A stretch of 64,000 nucleotides of DNA, taken from the NCBI GenBank assembly GCA_963732415.1, contig CAVSZK010000019.1:885845-949844 (forward strand), given 5' to 3'. Origin of the DNA: RPQJ01 sp963732415 (lineage in GTDB: Bacteria > Pseudomonadota > Gammaproteobacteria > Steroidobacterales > Steroidobacteraceae). The position numbers and the translations under genes are program-made. Of the stretch, positions 1-8,123 are shown one piece after another (the stretch's first letter is position 1; each line of letters begins with the position of its first letter). A model generated the notes under the pieces. The model made no database searches. It saw nothing but the letters and a program-made list of their open reading frames with translations, and was not told where the DNA came from.

Positions 1-1707
1 ATGCTGGTCCGAGCCTTCGAGATAGAGATCTGCTGGCGTGAGAATCTCGGGACGGCTCTGCGACACGCAATAGTGCGAGAGGCCCGAGTCCACCCAGACA
101 TCCATGATGTCGGTCACTTTCTCGTAGTGCCCGGCCTCGGGGCCGATCAGGCTTGCCGCGTCGAGGTCGAACCACGCATCGATGCCATCCTTCTCGACCA
201 GCTCGGCGACTCGATCGATGAGCGCAGGCGTGTCGGGATGCGGCTCACCGGTCTCCTTGTGCGCAAGGATCGAGAGCGGAACGCCCCAGGTGCGCTGCCG
301 GGAGATGCACCAGTCGGGCCGGCCCTCGATCATGCTGTAGATGCGCTGTTCGCCCCAGGCGGGCGTCCACTCGACCTTGCCGATTTCCTCGAGCGCCTTT
401 GCGCGCAGCCCCGCCTGCTCCATGCTGATGAACCACTGCGGGGTGGCGCGGAAGATCACCGGCGTCTTGTGGCGCCAGCAGTGCGGGTAGCTGTGGCGAT
501 AGGCCTCGTGGTGCAGCAGCGCGCCCTTCTCGCCCAGCACCTCGACTACGTGCTTGTTGGCGTCGAAAACCTTTTCGCCGGCGAAGATCAGTGTCGAGGG
601 CAGGAAGCGCCCGTCGCCGCCGACCGGGTTGTCCACGGCCAGGCCGTACTTGCGACCGACGACGAAATCCTCCTGGCCGTGGCCGGGCGCCGTGTGCACC
701 GCGCCGGTGCCGCTTTCAAGCGTGACATGCTCACCGAGCACCACCGGCACGACGCGGTCATAGAACGGGTGACGGAGCGAGAGCCCCTCGAAAGCCGCGC
801 CTTTCGCACGTGCGATTTCGCGCGATGACGTCGCACCCGCGCGCTCGATGACGGCCGGCGCGAGTTCGGCGGCGAGCAGAAGCAGCTCTTCTCCATCACC
901 GGAGTTCACGGCGTAGAGCGCGTAATCGAAGTCCGGATGCAGTGCGACCGCCTGGTTGGCGGGCAGAGTCCACGGGGTCGTGGTCCAGATCACGATACTG
1001 GCGCGTCCGGAGGGCAGGTCCACGGCGCCCAGTCTTCGCGCCAGATCGGCGTGGTCAACGGCTTCGAAGCGCACGTCGATCGAGGGCGAGGTGCGCTCCT
1101 CGTATTCGACCTCTGCCTCGGCCAGCGCCGAACGGCAATCCAGGCACCAGTGCACGGGCTTGAAGCCCTTGTAGAGGTGACCGTTGCGAATGATCTGCGC
1201 GAAGGCGCGCAGCTGGTCCGCCTCGTAGCGTGGCGCAAGGGTCAGGTATGGGTTCGCCCAGTCGCCCATCACGCCGAGGCGGATGAAGTCGCGGCGCTGC
1301 ACATCCACCTGGCCCATGGCGTATTCACGACAGGCCTGGCGGAATGCCTTGGCATCGAGCGCTTTGGCCTCGCGTCCGCGCGTCTTCTCGACCTGGTGCT
1401 CGATCGGAAGGCCATGGCAGTCCCAGCCCGGGACGTAAGGCGCGTCGTAGCCGTCGAGGCCCCGCGCCTTGACGATGATGTCCTTCAACACCTTGTTGAC
1501 GGCGTGACCGATGTGAATCGCCCCGTTCGCATACGGCGGTCCGTCATGCAGGATGTATTTCGGCCGGTCGGACGCGATCGCCCGCAGCTTCTCGTAGGTC
1601 GCGCGTTCCTCCCACCAGGCGAGCATTTCGGGTTCGCGGCGCGCGAGATCGGCCTTCATCGGGAAGGCGGTCGCGGGAAGGTTGAGAGTGTGTTTGTAGT
1701 CGGCCAT
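1..1707 (-). CDS. ileS: Isoleucyl-tRNA synthetase, N-terminal part (runs off window)
   Basis: Class I aminoacyl-tRNA synthetase that charges tRNA-Ile in the cytoplasm. The window holds the first 569 codons with no stop; the gene continues beyond the left edge. Translation from the ATG at 1707 begins MADYKHTLNLPATAFPM. The class I HIGH motif is at about residues 65-68, after DGPPYANGAI, followed by the family motif GWDCHGLPIE near residue 100. The editing (CP1) domain shows TTTPWTLPANQA near residue 245. The last visible residues are LEGSDQH, which in this family precede the tRNA-stem region; KMSKS and the C-terminal zinc domain lie outside. It is preceded on the same strand by ribF and murJ, the usual gammaproteobacterial order. 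The 134-base gap to ribF carries a small repeat rather than an obvious promoter. Confidence 0.97.
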   Translation of the reverse strand, partial: MADYKHTLNLPATAFPMKADLARREPEMLAWWEERATYEKLRAIASDRPKYILHDGPPYANGAIHIGHAVNKVLKDIIVKARGLDGYDAPYVPGWDCHGLPIEHQVEKTRGREAKALDAKAFRQACREYAMGQVDVQRRDFIRLGVMGDWANPYLTLAPRYEADQLRAFAQIIRNGHLYKGFKPVHWCLDCRSALAEAEVEYEERTSPSIDVRFEAVDHADLARRLGAVDLPSGRASIVIWTTTPWTLPANQAVALHPDFDYALYAVNSGDGEELLLLAAELAPAVIERAGATSSREIARAKGAAFEGLSLRHPFYDRVVPVVLGEHVTLESGTGAVHTAPGHGQEDFVVGRKYGLAVDNPVGGDGRFLPSTLIFAGEKVFDANKHVVEVLGEKGALLHHEAYRHSYPHCWRHKTPVIFRATPQWFISMEQAGLRAKALEEIGKVEWTPAWGEQRIYSMIEGRPDWCISRQRTWGVPLSILAHKETGEPHPDTPALIDRVAELVEKDGIDAWFDLDAASLIGPEAGHYEKVTDIMDVWVDSGLSHYCVSQSRPEILTPADLYLEGSDQH

Positions 1708-1781
1708 CGAGAAGCAGGGGACGCGTGTGGTGGGTGTATCTGCCAGATGCAGAACAGCGAATTTTGCAGCAATGACCCGAC

Positions 1782-1824
1782 TTACTCCAGAAAATGCGCC
1801 AATAGCGCGCTTTACTCCGGAAAA
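1782..1824. repeat. Short direct repeat with internal hairpin between ileS and ribF
   Basis: TTACTCCAGAAAA (1782-1794) recurs as TTACTCCGGAAAA (1812-1824), exactly 30 bases apart. Between them GCGC-CAATA-GCGC (1796-1808) can form a small hairpin. The spacer between ileS and ribF is otherwise non-coding. It may be a fragment of an interspersed repeat; only copy number in the whole genome would tell. Confidence 0.45.
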
Positions 1825-1841
1825 GGCCCGTGACGGCCCTG

Positions 1842-2768
1842 CTAGAGCCCGAGAACCTCCCGGGCGGCGGCAGCATCGACGTGCATCTGTTCGACCAGGG
1901 CATCGAGCGACTCGAATCGCCGCTCGTCGCGCAGCCGCTGCACGAAGTCCACGTCGAGGTAGCGGCCGTACAGGTCGCCATCGAAGTCGAATACGTGCAC
2001 CTCGAGCAGCGGCTCGGTGCCGTTGATGGTGGGCCGGGTTCCCAGGCTCACGACCGCGGGGTGATCGACGAGGCCAGCTCCGGACACGCGCACGGCAAAG
2101 ACACCCCACAGCGGCACGACCTTGCGGTGCAGGGCCAGGTTCGCCGTCGGATACCCCAGCTTGCGGCCGAGCTGCTGGCCGCGGCGGACCCGGCCCGCCA
2201 TCCGGTAGGGACGCCCGAGCAGCATGCGCGCCCGCTGCAGGTCGCCCCGCCCGAGCGCCTCGCGGACCAGCGAACTCGACACGCGCTCGCCCTCGACCAG
2301 GAACTGCCCGACCTCCTCCACGTCGAAACCATGCCGCGCGCCGGCGGTGCGCAGCGTCTCGACCGTGCCCTCGCGGCGCCGCGCGAAGTGGAAATCGTGA
2401 CCGACGACGATGTGCCGCGCGCAGAGGCCGCGCACCAGCAGGCAATCGACGAATTCCGCGGCACCCATGCCCTGCATGCGCCGATCGAAGCCCAGCACCA
2501 CGGTGCGATCGACCCCGTAGAGCGGCAGCACCTCGACTTTCTCGCGGAGCCGCATCAGGCGCGCGGGCGCGGAATCGCCCTCGAAGAACTCCCGCGGCGT
2601 CGGCTCGAACGTAACCACGGTCGCGGGCAGCCCGAGCCTGCGCGAATGCTCCCGCAGGGTTGCCAGCATGTGCTGGTGTCCGCGATGCACGCCGTCGTAG
2701 TTGCCGATCGTCACCACGGAACCGCAATGCCGCTCGCGCAGGTTGTGCAGGCCCCGGACGAGTTCCAT
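1842..2768 (-). CDS. ribF: Bifunctional riboflavin kinase / FMN adenylyltransferase
   Basis: Makes FMN and then FAD from riboflavin in the cytoplasm. The protein is 308 aa, normal for RibF. The N-terminal adenylyltransferase half has the nucleotidyl-transferase motif GNYDGVHRGH at residues 22-31 and VVGHDFHFARRREG in the middle. The flavokinase half starts near residue 195 with GRKLGYPTANL, and PTINGTEPLLEVH follows. The ATG at 2768 gives MELVRGLHNL, the expected N-terminus; the reading frame stays open upstream but that extension overlaps murJ in another frame and has no homology. It lies 5 bases downstream of murJ on the same strand and is probably co-transcribed with murJ and ileS. FAD/FMN supply is also relevant to the ApbE flavin transferase at 42-43 kb. 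Confidence 0.96.
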   Translation of the reverse strand: MELVRGLHNLRERHCGSVVTIGNYDGVHRGHQHMLATLREHSRRLGLPATVVTFEPTPREFFEGDSAPARLMRLREKVEVLPLYGVDRTVVLGFDRRMQGMGAAEFVDCLLVRGLCARHIVVGHDFHFARRREGTVETLRTAGARHGFDVEEVGQFLVEGERVSSSLVREALGRGDLQRARMLLGRPYRMAGRVRRGQQLGRKLGYPTANLALHRKVVPLWGVFAVRVSGAGLVDHPAVVSLGTRPTINGTEPLLEVHVFDFDGDLYGRYLDVDFVQRLRDERRFESLDALVEQMHVDAAAAREVLGL

Positions 2769-2773
2769 CGCGG

Positions 2774-4348
2774 TTACCCGCCGCCGGGCCGTCGGACCCG
2801 CAGGTGCGCGACCCGCAGGCCCAGCATGAAGAGCGTCGCGAAATAGATGGCCGCACCGCCAGCCACCAGCAGCAGCATCCACTGCATTCGCTCGAGTGTA
2901 CGCATCGCCATCCAACGGTCGGTGTCCCCGGCGACGATCCAGAGGAAGATTCCCATCAGCACGTTGCCGGCAGTCACCTGGACCAGCATCCGGCGCCAGC
3001 CTGGGGCATGGTGCAGGACCTGCGCGTGGCGCAGCCCACGGTAGAGCATCGTGGCGTTGTACCAGGCCGAGACGCCTATGTTGAGCGCCAGCAACGCGTG
3101 CAGTCCGGGCTTGTTGCCGTAGAACGCAAGCGGCAGCACGATCAGCAGGTTCAGCAGCATGTTTATCGCCAGCGCGCGCACGCCGATCTTCATCGGGGTC
3201 CGTGTGTCCTGGCGGGCGTAGAAGCCGGGCGCCAGTACCTTGACCAGGCTGAATCCCATCAACCCCGTGGCGAAGGCAACCAGCGCGAGCGAGGCCATGC
3301 GCACGTCCTCGGCGTTGAACTCCCCGTACTGGAAGATCGTCACGGTAAGAGGCCCGGCCAGCACCATCAGCGCCACCGTCGCCGGCGCGACGATGACGAT
3401 GGTGAGCCTGAGCGCCCAGTCCAGCGTCGCCGAGAAGCGCTCGATCGACTCCTCGGCGTGGTGCGCCGCGAGGCCCGGCAGCATCACCGTCGCGAGCGCG
3501 ACGCTGAAAACGCCCAGCGGGAATTCCATCAAGCGATCGGCGTAGTAGAGCCAGGAGATGCTGCCCGTCACCAGGAACGACGCGATAAGTGTGTCGAGCA
3601 GCAGCGCCACCTGTGAGACCGATGAGCCGAAAATCGCAGGCAGCATCAGCTGGGCGATTTTCTTGACTCCCGAGTGGTCCCAGCGCCAGCGTGGGCGGCG
3701 CAGCAGGCCCATGCGAACCAGCGACGGCAACTGGAACGCGAGTTGTACTGCACCGGCGACGAACACCCCGACCGCGAGCACCACCCCGGGTCGCTCGTAT
3801 CGCGGCGCGATCCATGCGGCGAACACGATCATCACCAGGTTCATCAGCGTGGACATCAGCGCCGGGACGCTGAAGCGCTTGTAGCTGTTCAGCACGCCTG
3901 CGGCGAGCGAGGCGAGCGAGATGAATAGCAGGTATGGGAACGTCCAGCGCAGCATCTCGACCGTGAGGTCGAACTTGCCGGTGTCGGCGTGGAAGCCAGG
4001 CGCGAAAAGCAGCACGAACAGCGGCGCGGCGACGATACCGACGATCGTCACCACGGCCATGAACCAGGCCATGGTGCCCATGGCGCCGTCGACCAGTTCC
4101 CGCACTTCGTCGTGGCCGCGCTGGACCTTGTACTCGGAGACCACCGGCACGAAGGCCTGCGAGAACGCGCCCTCGGCAAACAGCCGCCGCATGAAGTTCG
4201 GGATCTTGAATGCGACCAGGAATGCGTCCATCAGGACGCCCGCGCCGAACATCCTCGAATAAACCATGTCGCGCAGCAGGCCCGTGACCCTGGACAACAG
4301 GGTCAGGCCGCCGACGATGCTCGTGCTGCGGAAAAAGCCGCCGCTCAC
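2774..4348 (-). CDS. murJ: Lipid II flippase MurJ (MviN)
   Basis: Moves the peptidoglycan precursor lipid II across the inner membrane. 524 aa, the usual size, with about 14 hydrophobic segments spread over the whole length and the family N-terminus SGGFFRSTSIVGGLTLLSRVTG. The motif GAGVLMDAFLVAFKIPNFMR near residues 35-55 is diagnostic of MurJ, as is LMEFPLGVFSVALATV near residue 270. It is an MOP-superfamily transporter with no nucleotide-binding domain. It heads the murJ-ribF-ileS run on the minus strand and is divergent from rpsT across a 297-base gap that contains repeated GGGGACATTC elements. Confidence 0.96.
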   Translation of the reverse strand: MSGGFFRSTSIVGGLTLLSRVTGLLRDMVYSRMFGAGVLMDAFLVAFKIPNFMRRLFAEGAFSQAFVPVVSEYKVQRGHDEVRELVDGAMGTMAWFMAVVTIVGIVAAPLFVLLFAPGFHADTGKFDLTVEMLRWTFPYLLFISLASLAAGVLNSYKRFSVPALMSTLMNLVMIVFAAWIAPRYERPGVVLAVGVFVAGAVQLAFQLPSLVRMGLLRRPRWRWDHSGVKKIAQLMLPAIFGSSVSQVALLLDTLIASFLVTGSISWLYYADRLMEFPLGVFSVALATVMLPGLAAHHAEESIERFSATLDWALRLTIVIVAPATVALMVLAGPLTVTIFQYGEFNAEDVRMASLALVAFATGLMGFSLVKVLAPGFYARQDTRTPMKIGVRALAINMLLNLLIVLPLAFYGNKPGLHALLALNIGVSAWYNATMLYRGLRHAQVLHHAPGWRRMLVQVTAGNVLMGIFLWIVAGDTDRWMAMRTLERMQWMLLLVAGGAAIYFATLFMLGLRVAHLRVRRPGGG

Positions 4349-4416
4349 GCGGGGATCCCGGCAGTATTGGCGACAGGTGACTTTGGACAGGGGCTCATGC
4401 GGGGCGAACTATAGCC

Positions 4417-4553
4417 GGGGACATTCTCGTGAGCAGGGGACATTCTCCTTTTTCCGCGTGAAGAGGGGGACATTCACCTTTTTATTCGCATGGCAGCGGA
4501 ACTGCAGTTTTTTGCCATTCGGACCGCCTTTGCGGGAAACAGAGAATGTCCCC
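4417..4553. repeat. Cluster of GGGGACATTC repeats (three direct, one inverted)
   Basis: The 297-base gap between murJ and rpsT holds GGGGACATTCTC at 4417-4428, GGGGACATTCTCCTTTTT at 4436-4453 and GGGGACATTCACCTTTTT at 4466-4483. The reverse complement GAGAATGTCCCC lies at 4542-4553, so the second or third copy can pair with the last to form a large stem-loop. Short palindromic elements of this look often accompany REP-associated tyrosine transposases (established for REP/RAYT systems generally), but no transposase is present here. The promoters of murJ and rpsT must also lie in this gap. Confidence 0.7.
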
Positions 4554-4645
4554 TCCCCCTTGACCTTCCAGGGCTTGGTCGCCAAAATACGCGGCTCTTT
4601 GACTGACCTCGCCGGCTAATTACCGGCCCGCAGGAGACCGATTCC

Positions 4646-4915
4646 GTGGCGAACATCAAGTCCGCAGAAAAACGTGCAAAGCAGGCCGTCAAGCGACGTG
4701 CCCACAACATGGCCGCACGCTCGCGGCTGCGCAGCTCCATCAAGAAAGTGCTGAACGCCATTGGCGCCGGCAACAAGGACGATGCGGCGTCGGCCCTCAA
4801 GGCCGCCCAGCCGGTGATCGACACTATGGTGTCCAAGGGCATCATCCACGCGAACAAGGCCGCCCGGCACAAGCGCGAGCTGAATTCCAAGGTGAAGGCG
4901 CTGGCCGCGAAGTAA
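4646..4915 (+). CDS. rpsT: 30S ribosomal protein S20
   Basis: Small basic protein (89 aa) that binds 16S rRNA in the 30S subunit body. The N-terminus MANIKSAEKRAKQAVKRR and the C-terminal NKAARHKRELNSKV stretch are typical of S20. The start is GTG at 4646, preceded by CAGGAG at 4631-4636; non-AUG initiation is common for rpsT and in E. coli takes part in autoregulation (established for that gene). It is monocistronic here and followed by a strong hairpin terminator at 4936-4962. It is divergent from murJ, the normal arrangement in this class. Confidence 0.97.
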   Translation: MANIKSAEKRAKQAVKRRAHNMAARSRLRSSIKKVLNAIGAGNKDDAASALKAAQPVIDTMVSKGIIHANKAARHKRELNSKVKALAAK

Positions 4916-4935
4916 TCGCCCTCGCCTGAACGACG

Positions 4936-4962
4936 AAAAAGCCGGCCTGGAGCCGGCTTTTT
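4936..4962. terminator. Bidirectional rho-independent terminator between rpsT and obgE
   Basis: AAAAA-GCCGGC-CTGGA-GCCGGC-TTTTT: a perfect 6-bp G+C stem extended by A:T pairs, with T runs on both strands. It can end rpsT transcription on the plus strand and obgE transcription on the minus strand. Confidence 0.92.
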
Positions 4963-5007
4963 CATGTGTGCGGTTTGTGGCCCACCGGTCCCGGTCGGCG
5001 GCGGGCC

Positions 5008-6048
5008 TCAGTCCGCGGCCTGGGCCCGCGCCTCGGCGGCGACCTCGTCGAGGCGGCGCATCACGGCCTGGCAGAGCTCGCGGGTGCCGGCGCGCGTGAC
5101 ACCCGAGATGCGGAACACGGGCCCCTTCCAGCGCAGCCGCCGCACAATCTCCTTGCAGCGCTTTTCGGCCTCTGCGGGCGGCATCAGGTCGATCTTGTTC
5201 AGGATCAACCAGCGTTCGCGTGATGCGAGTTCCGGGCTGAACTTCTTCACCTCTGCCGCGATCGCGCGGGCATCGACAACCGGATCGGCCTCCGGGTCGG
5301 GCGGCGCGATGTCCACCAGGTGCAGCAGCAACCGCGTGCGCTGCAGGTGCTTCAGGAAGCGGATGCCGAGCCCCGCGCCCTCTGCCGCGCCCTCGATCAC
5401 GCCGGGGATGTCGGCCATCACGAAGCTCTTGTGCTCGCCCACGTATACGACGCCGAGGTTCGGGTGCAGCGTGGTGAACGGGTAGTCGGCGACCCTGGGT
5501 CGAGCCGCCGACACCACGCTGATCAGCGTGGACTTGCCGGCGTTGGGCAGCCCGAGGAGCCCGACGTCGGCAATCACCTTGAGCTCGAGCCTGAGCTCGC
5601 GCTTCTCGCCCGGATAGCCGGGCGTGGCCTTGCGCGGCGTGCGATTGGTGCTGCTCTTGAAGCGCTGGTTGCCGAGCCCGCCCTGGCCGCCTCGCGCCAC
5701 GAGGATCCGGTCGCCACCGTGTGCCAGGTCGCCGAGAGTCTCGTCGGTATCGACGTCGTAGATGACCGTGCCGACCGGCACGACGATCTCGAGATCCTCG
5801 CCGCCACGGCCGCTGCAGTCGGCGCTGCCACCCGACTCGCCGTTTTTCGCCTTGAACGTGCGCATATAGCGGAAATCCGCGAGCGTGTTCAGCTCCGGGT
5901 CGGCCACGATGTGGATGCTGCCACCCGCGCCGCCGTCACCGCCGTCCGGGCCGCCGAACGGTATGAACTTCTCGCGGCGAAAGCTCACCATGCCGCGGCC
6001 GCCGTTGCCGGCCTGGACCTTGATCGTGGCTTCGTCGACGAACTTCAT
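5008..6048 (-). CDS. obgE: GTPase ObgE/CgtA
   Basis: Essential GTPase of 50S ribosome maturation and stress control. 346 aa. The glycine-rich Obg fold occupies residues 1-158 (GNGGRGMVSFRREKF, GGPDGGDGG). The G domain follows, with P-loop GLPNAGKS at 166-173, switch II DIPG at 213-216 and base-recognition NKID at 284-287. The C-terminal tail is short (ending RAQAAD), as in many proteobacteria. It lies downstream of rplU and rpmA on the same strand, the conserved rplU-rpmA-obg order; a hairpin in the rpmA-obgE spacer may attenuate read-through. Confidence 0.97.
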   Translation of the reverse strand: MKFVDEATIKVQAGNGGRGMVSFRREKFIPFGGPDGGDGGAGGSIHIVADPELNTLADFRYMRTFKAKNGESGGSADCSGRGGEDLEIVVPVGTVIYDVDTDETLGDLAHGGDRILVARGGQGGLGNQRFKSSTNRTPRKATPGYPGEKRELRLELKVIADVGLLGLPNAGKSTLISVVSAARPRVADYPFTTLHPNLGVVYVGEHKSFVMADIPGVIEGAAEGAGLGIRFLKHLQRTRLLLHLVDIAPPDPEADPVVDARAIAAEVKKFSPELASRERWLILNKIDLMPPAEAEKRCKEIVRRLRWKGPVFRISGVTRAGTRELCQAVMRRLDEVAAEARAQAAD

Positions 6049-6101
6049 TTCGGGGGGTTCTGGTCAGCGGGCGATGGGGATAGTGAAGAACAGGATCCCC
6101 C

Positions 6102-6132
6102 GAAAAGCAAAGGCCCCGGGAATACCGGGGCC
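6102..6132 (-). terminator. Hairpin terminator/attenuator between rpmA and obgE
   Basis: On the minus strand GGCCCCGG-TATTC-CCGGGGCC (6132-6112) is followed by TTTGCTTTTCG. The stem is a perfect 8 bp; the T tract is interrupted. It sits 28 bases after the rpmA stop and 54 bases before the obgE start, so partial termination could keep ObgE lower than the ribosomal proteins (inference). Confidence 0.75.
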
Positions 6133-6159
6133 TTGCGGGACGCCGGACGGCGCTCGGGA

Positions 6160-6423
6160 TCAGCTGGCCGCGGGCTCGACGAACACGTGCACGCGCTGGT
6201 CAATGCCCTTGCGCTTGAAACCCACCGTGCCGGTGGCGAGCGCGAACAGCGTGTGATCCGTACCCACGCCGACGTTTTCGCCGGCGCGATACCGGGTGCC
6301 ACGCTGCCGGACCAGGATGTTGCCGGCGAGCACCTTCTGGCCGCCGAACTTCTTGAGGCCCAGTCGCTTGCTCTCTGACTCGCGGCCGTTCTTGGTACTG
6401 CCGCCTGCCTTTTTATGTGCCAT
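6160..6423 (-). CDS. rpmA: 50S ribosomal protein L27
   Basis: Ribosomal protein near the peptidyl transferase centre. 87 aa. The N-terminus MAHKKAGGSTKNGRES and the internal motif GGQKVLAGNILVRQRGT are diagnostic. There is no N-terminal extension of the kind processed by Prp protease in Firmicutes. It is 25 bases downstream of rplU and forms the rplU-rpmA operon on the minus strand. Confidence 0.97.
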   Translation of the reverse strand: MAHKKAGGSTKNGRESESKRLGLKKFGGQKVLAGNILVRQRGTRYRAGENVGVGTDHTLFALATGTVGFKRKGIDQRVHVFVEPAAS

Positions 6424-6448
6424 GGCTAGACTCCTTCAGGATCCGGGC

Positions 6449-6760
6449 TCAGCCCGCGATTCCGGTGATCTTTACTTTGGTGTACTGCTGACGATGCGTG
6501 CCCTGCCGCAGGTAGTGCTTGCGGCGGCGGAACTTCACGATCGTGACCTTGTCGGTCTTGCCGTGCGACTCAACGGTGCCCGTGACCTTGCTGCCCTCGA
6601 CATAGGGCTTGCCGATCCTGACGTCCGCACCCTGGCCCACCATCAGCACCTTGTCGAACTCGACGGCGGCACCAGGCTCGCCCTCGAGTTTCTCCAACTG
6701 GACCACGTCGCCTTCGGCGACGCGATACTGCTTGCCGCCCGTCGCAATGACCGCGTACAT
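6449..6760 (-). CDS. rplU: 50S ribosomal protein L21
   Basis: Ribosomal protein that contacts 23S rRNA domain I and L20. From the ATG at 6760 the protein is 103 aa, the E. coli length, and begins MYAVIATGGKQYRVAEGD. A longer in-frame reading from 6841 adds 27 residues with no homology and is rejected. The C-terminal signature FRRRKHYLRQGTHRQQYT is present. First gene of rplU-rpmA(-obgE), and divergent from ispB, so the 155-base spacer should hold both promoters. Confidence 0.97.
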   Translation of the reverse strand: MYAVIATGGKQYRVAEGDVVQLEKLEGEPGAAVEFDKVLMVGQGADVRIGKPYVEGSKVTGTVESHGKTDKVTIVKFRRRKHYLRQGTHRQQYTKVKITGIAG

Positions 6761-6915
6761 AAACTGAATACTCCACAGGGGCCGGGGACAGGCCCCGGCA
6801 GAAAGACGCGGAAGTTTACGGGGCTGGCCCGTCCGAATCAAGCGCTTGGGCGCTTGCCGGCATTCCCTAGCATGCTCCGGCCCGGTACCATGCGCCGTCG
6901 ATTTTCCGGGGGATA

Positions 6916-7893
6916 GTGGCGGGAATGCAACTGGAACGGATCAGGGAGCCGGTCGCCGAGGACCTGCGCGGCATCGACCGTGTCATCGTCGGGCGCCTGG
7001 CCAGCGACGTGGTACTGGTAAACCAGGTGTCGCAGTACATCATCGGGGCCGGCGGCAAGCGCCTGCGCCCGCTCAGCGTTGTGCTGGCCGCGAGGGCCTG
7101 TGGCTACCGGGGCGACCAGCACCAGGTGGCCGCGGCCATCATCGAGTTCATCCACACCGCCACCCTGCTCCACGACGACGTCGTCGACGGCTCGGACCTG
7201 CGCCGCGGCCGGGAAACCGCGAATCACGTGTTCGGCAACGAGGCGAGCGTGCTGGTCGGCGACTACCTGTACTCGCGGGCCTTCCAGATGATGATCGACC
7301 TCGGCGACCTGCGTATCCAGGAGGTCATGGCGAACGCGACCAACACCATCGCCGAGGGCGAGGTGCTGCAGCTGATGAACGCGCACGACCCGGACACGAC
7401 CGAGCAGCGCTACCTCGACGTCATATATCGCAAGACGGCCAAGCTGTTCGAGGCCGGCGCGCAGGTTGCCGCGATCGTGGCTGGCGCGGCGCCCGAGATC
7501 GAAGCCGCAATGGCGGAATACGGCCGGCACCTCGGAACCGCGTTCCAGCTGGTGGACGACTCGCTCGATTACAGCGCTGACAAGGCGGAACTCGGCAAGA
7601 ACATCGGGGACGACCTTGCCGAGGGCAAGCCGACCCTGCCCCTGATCTACGCAATGGCCAACTCTGCGCCCGAGGACACGGCCCGGCTGCGGCAGATCGT
7701 CGAGGACGGCGGCCTGGACGAACTGGACACCGTTACCCGGGCAATTGAATCATCCGGGGGGCTTCAGTACACTGCCCGGCTCGCGCGGCGCGAGGCTGAC
7801 CTCGCCATCGACGCCCTTGGCCGGCTACCCGAGTCGGCGTACCTGGGCTCGCTGCGCGCACTGGCGGATTTCGCGGTCGGTCGCTCGTACTGA
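6916..7893 (+). CDS. ispB: Octaprenyl diphosphate synthase (polyprenyl synthetase)
   Basis: Trans-prenyltransferase that makes the side chain of ubiquinone. 325 aa. The first aspartate-rich motif is DDVVD at 87-91 and the second DDSLD at 214-218; GGKRLRP at 46-52 binds the diphosphate. The call as octaprenyl rather than another chain length rests on context: this gene divergent from rplU-rpmA is ispB in gammaproteobacteria. The start is GTG at 6916; an in-frame ATG three codons later (6925) is equally possible. A tRNA-Pro gene follows 23 bases after the stop. Confidence 0.94.
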   Translation: MAGMQLERIREPVAEDLRGIDRVIVGRLASDVVLVNQVSQYIIGAGGKRLRPLSVVLAARACGYRGDQHQVAAAIIEFIHTATLLHDDVVDGSDLRRGRETANHVFGNEASVLVGDYLYSRAFQMMIDLGDLRIQEVMANATNTIAEGEVLQLMNAHDPDTTEQRYLDVIYRKTAKLFEAGAQVAAIVAGAAPEIEAAMAEYGRHLGTAFQLVDDSLDYSADKAELGKNIGDDLAEGKPTLPLIYAMANSAPEDTARLRQIVEDGGLDELDTVTRAIESSGGLQYTARLARREADLAIDALGRLPESAYLGSLRALADFAVGRSY

Positions 7894-7916
7894 CCCGAAA
7901 CCCGGAGAGACGGCGA

Positions 7917-7993
7917 CGGGATGTAGCTCAGCCTGGTAGAGCACTACGTTCGGGACGTAGGAGTCGAAGGTTCAAATCCTTTCATCCCGACCA
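7917..7993 (+). tRNA. tRNA-Pro (anticodon CGG)
   Basis: 77-nt cloverleaf with a 7-bp acceptor stem CGGGATG/CATCCCG, D arm GCTCAGCCTGGTAGAGC, anticodon stem-loop CTACG-TTCGGGA-CGTAG giving anticodon CGG, T arm with GTTCAAATC, and encoded CCA at 7991-7993. It lies just downstream of ispB, where proteobacterial genomes often carry tRNA-Pro. No integrase or attachment-site duplication is visible beside it. Confidence 0.96.
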
Positions 7994-8123
7994 CTCCTCC
8001 CTGGTATCCCCGTGTCTGTAGGCCATAACGGCCCTCGACGCCGCATTTGCCAAATCCGGCCGTGTTGCGATTAAGCTTGGGATGCACTCAAGCATGCGCC
8101 CATGGCCGGCGGTATCCGAACAA

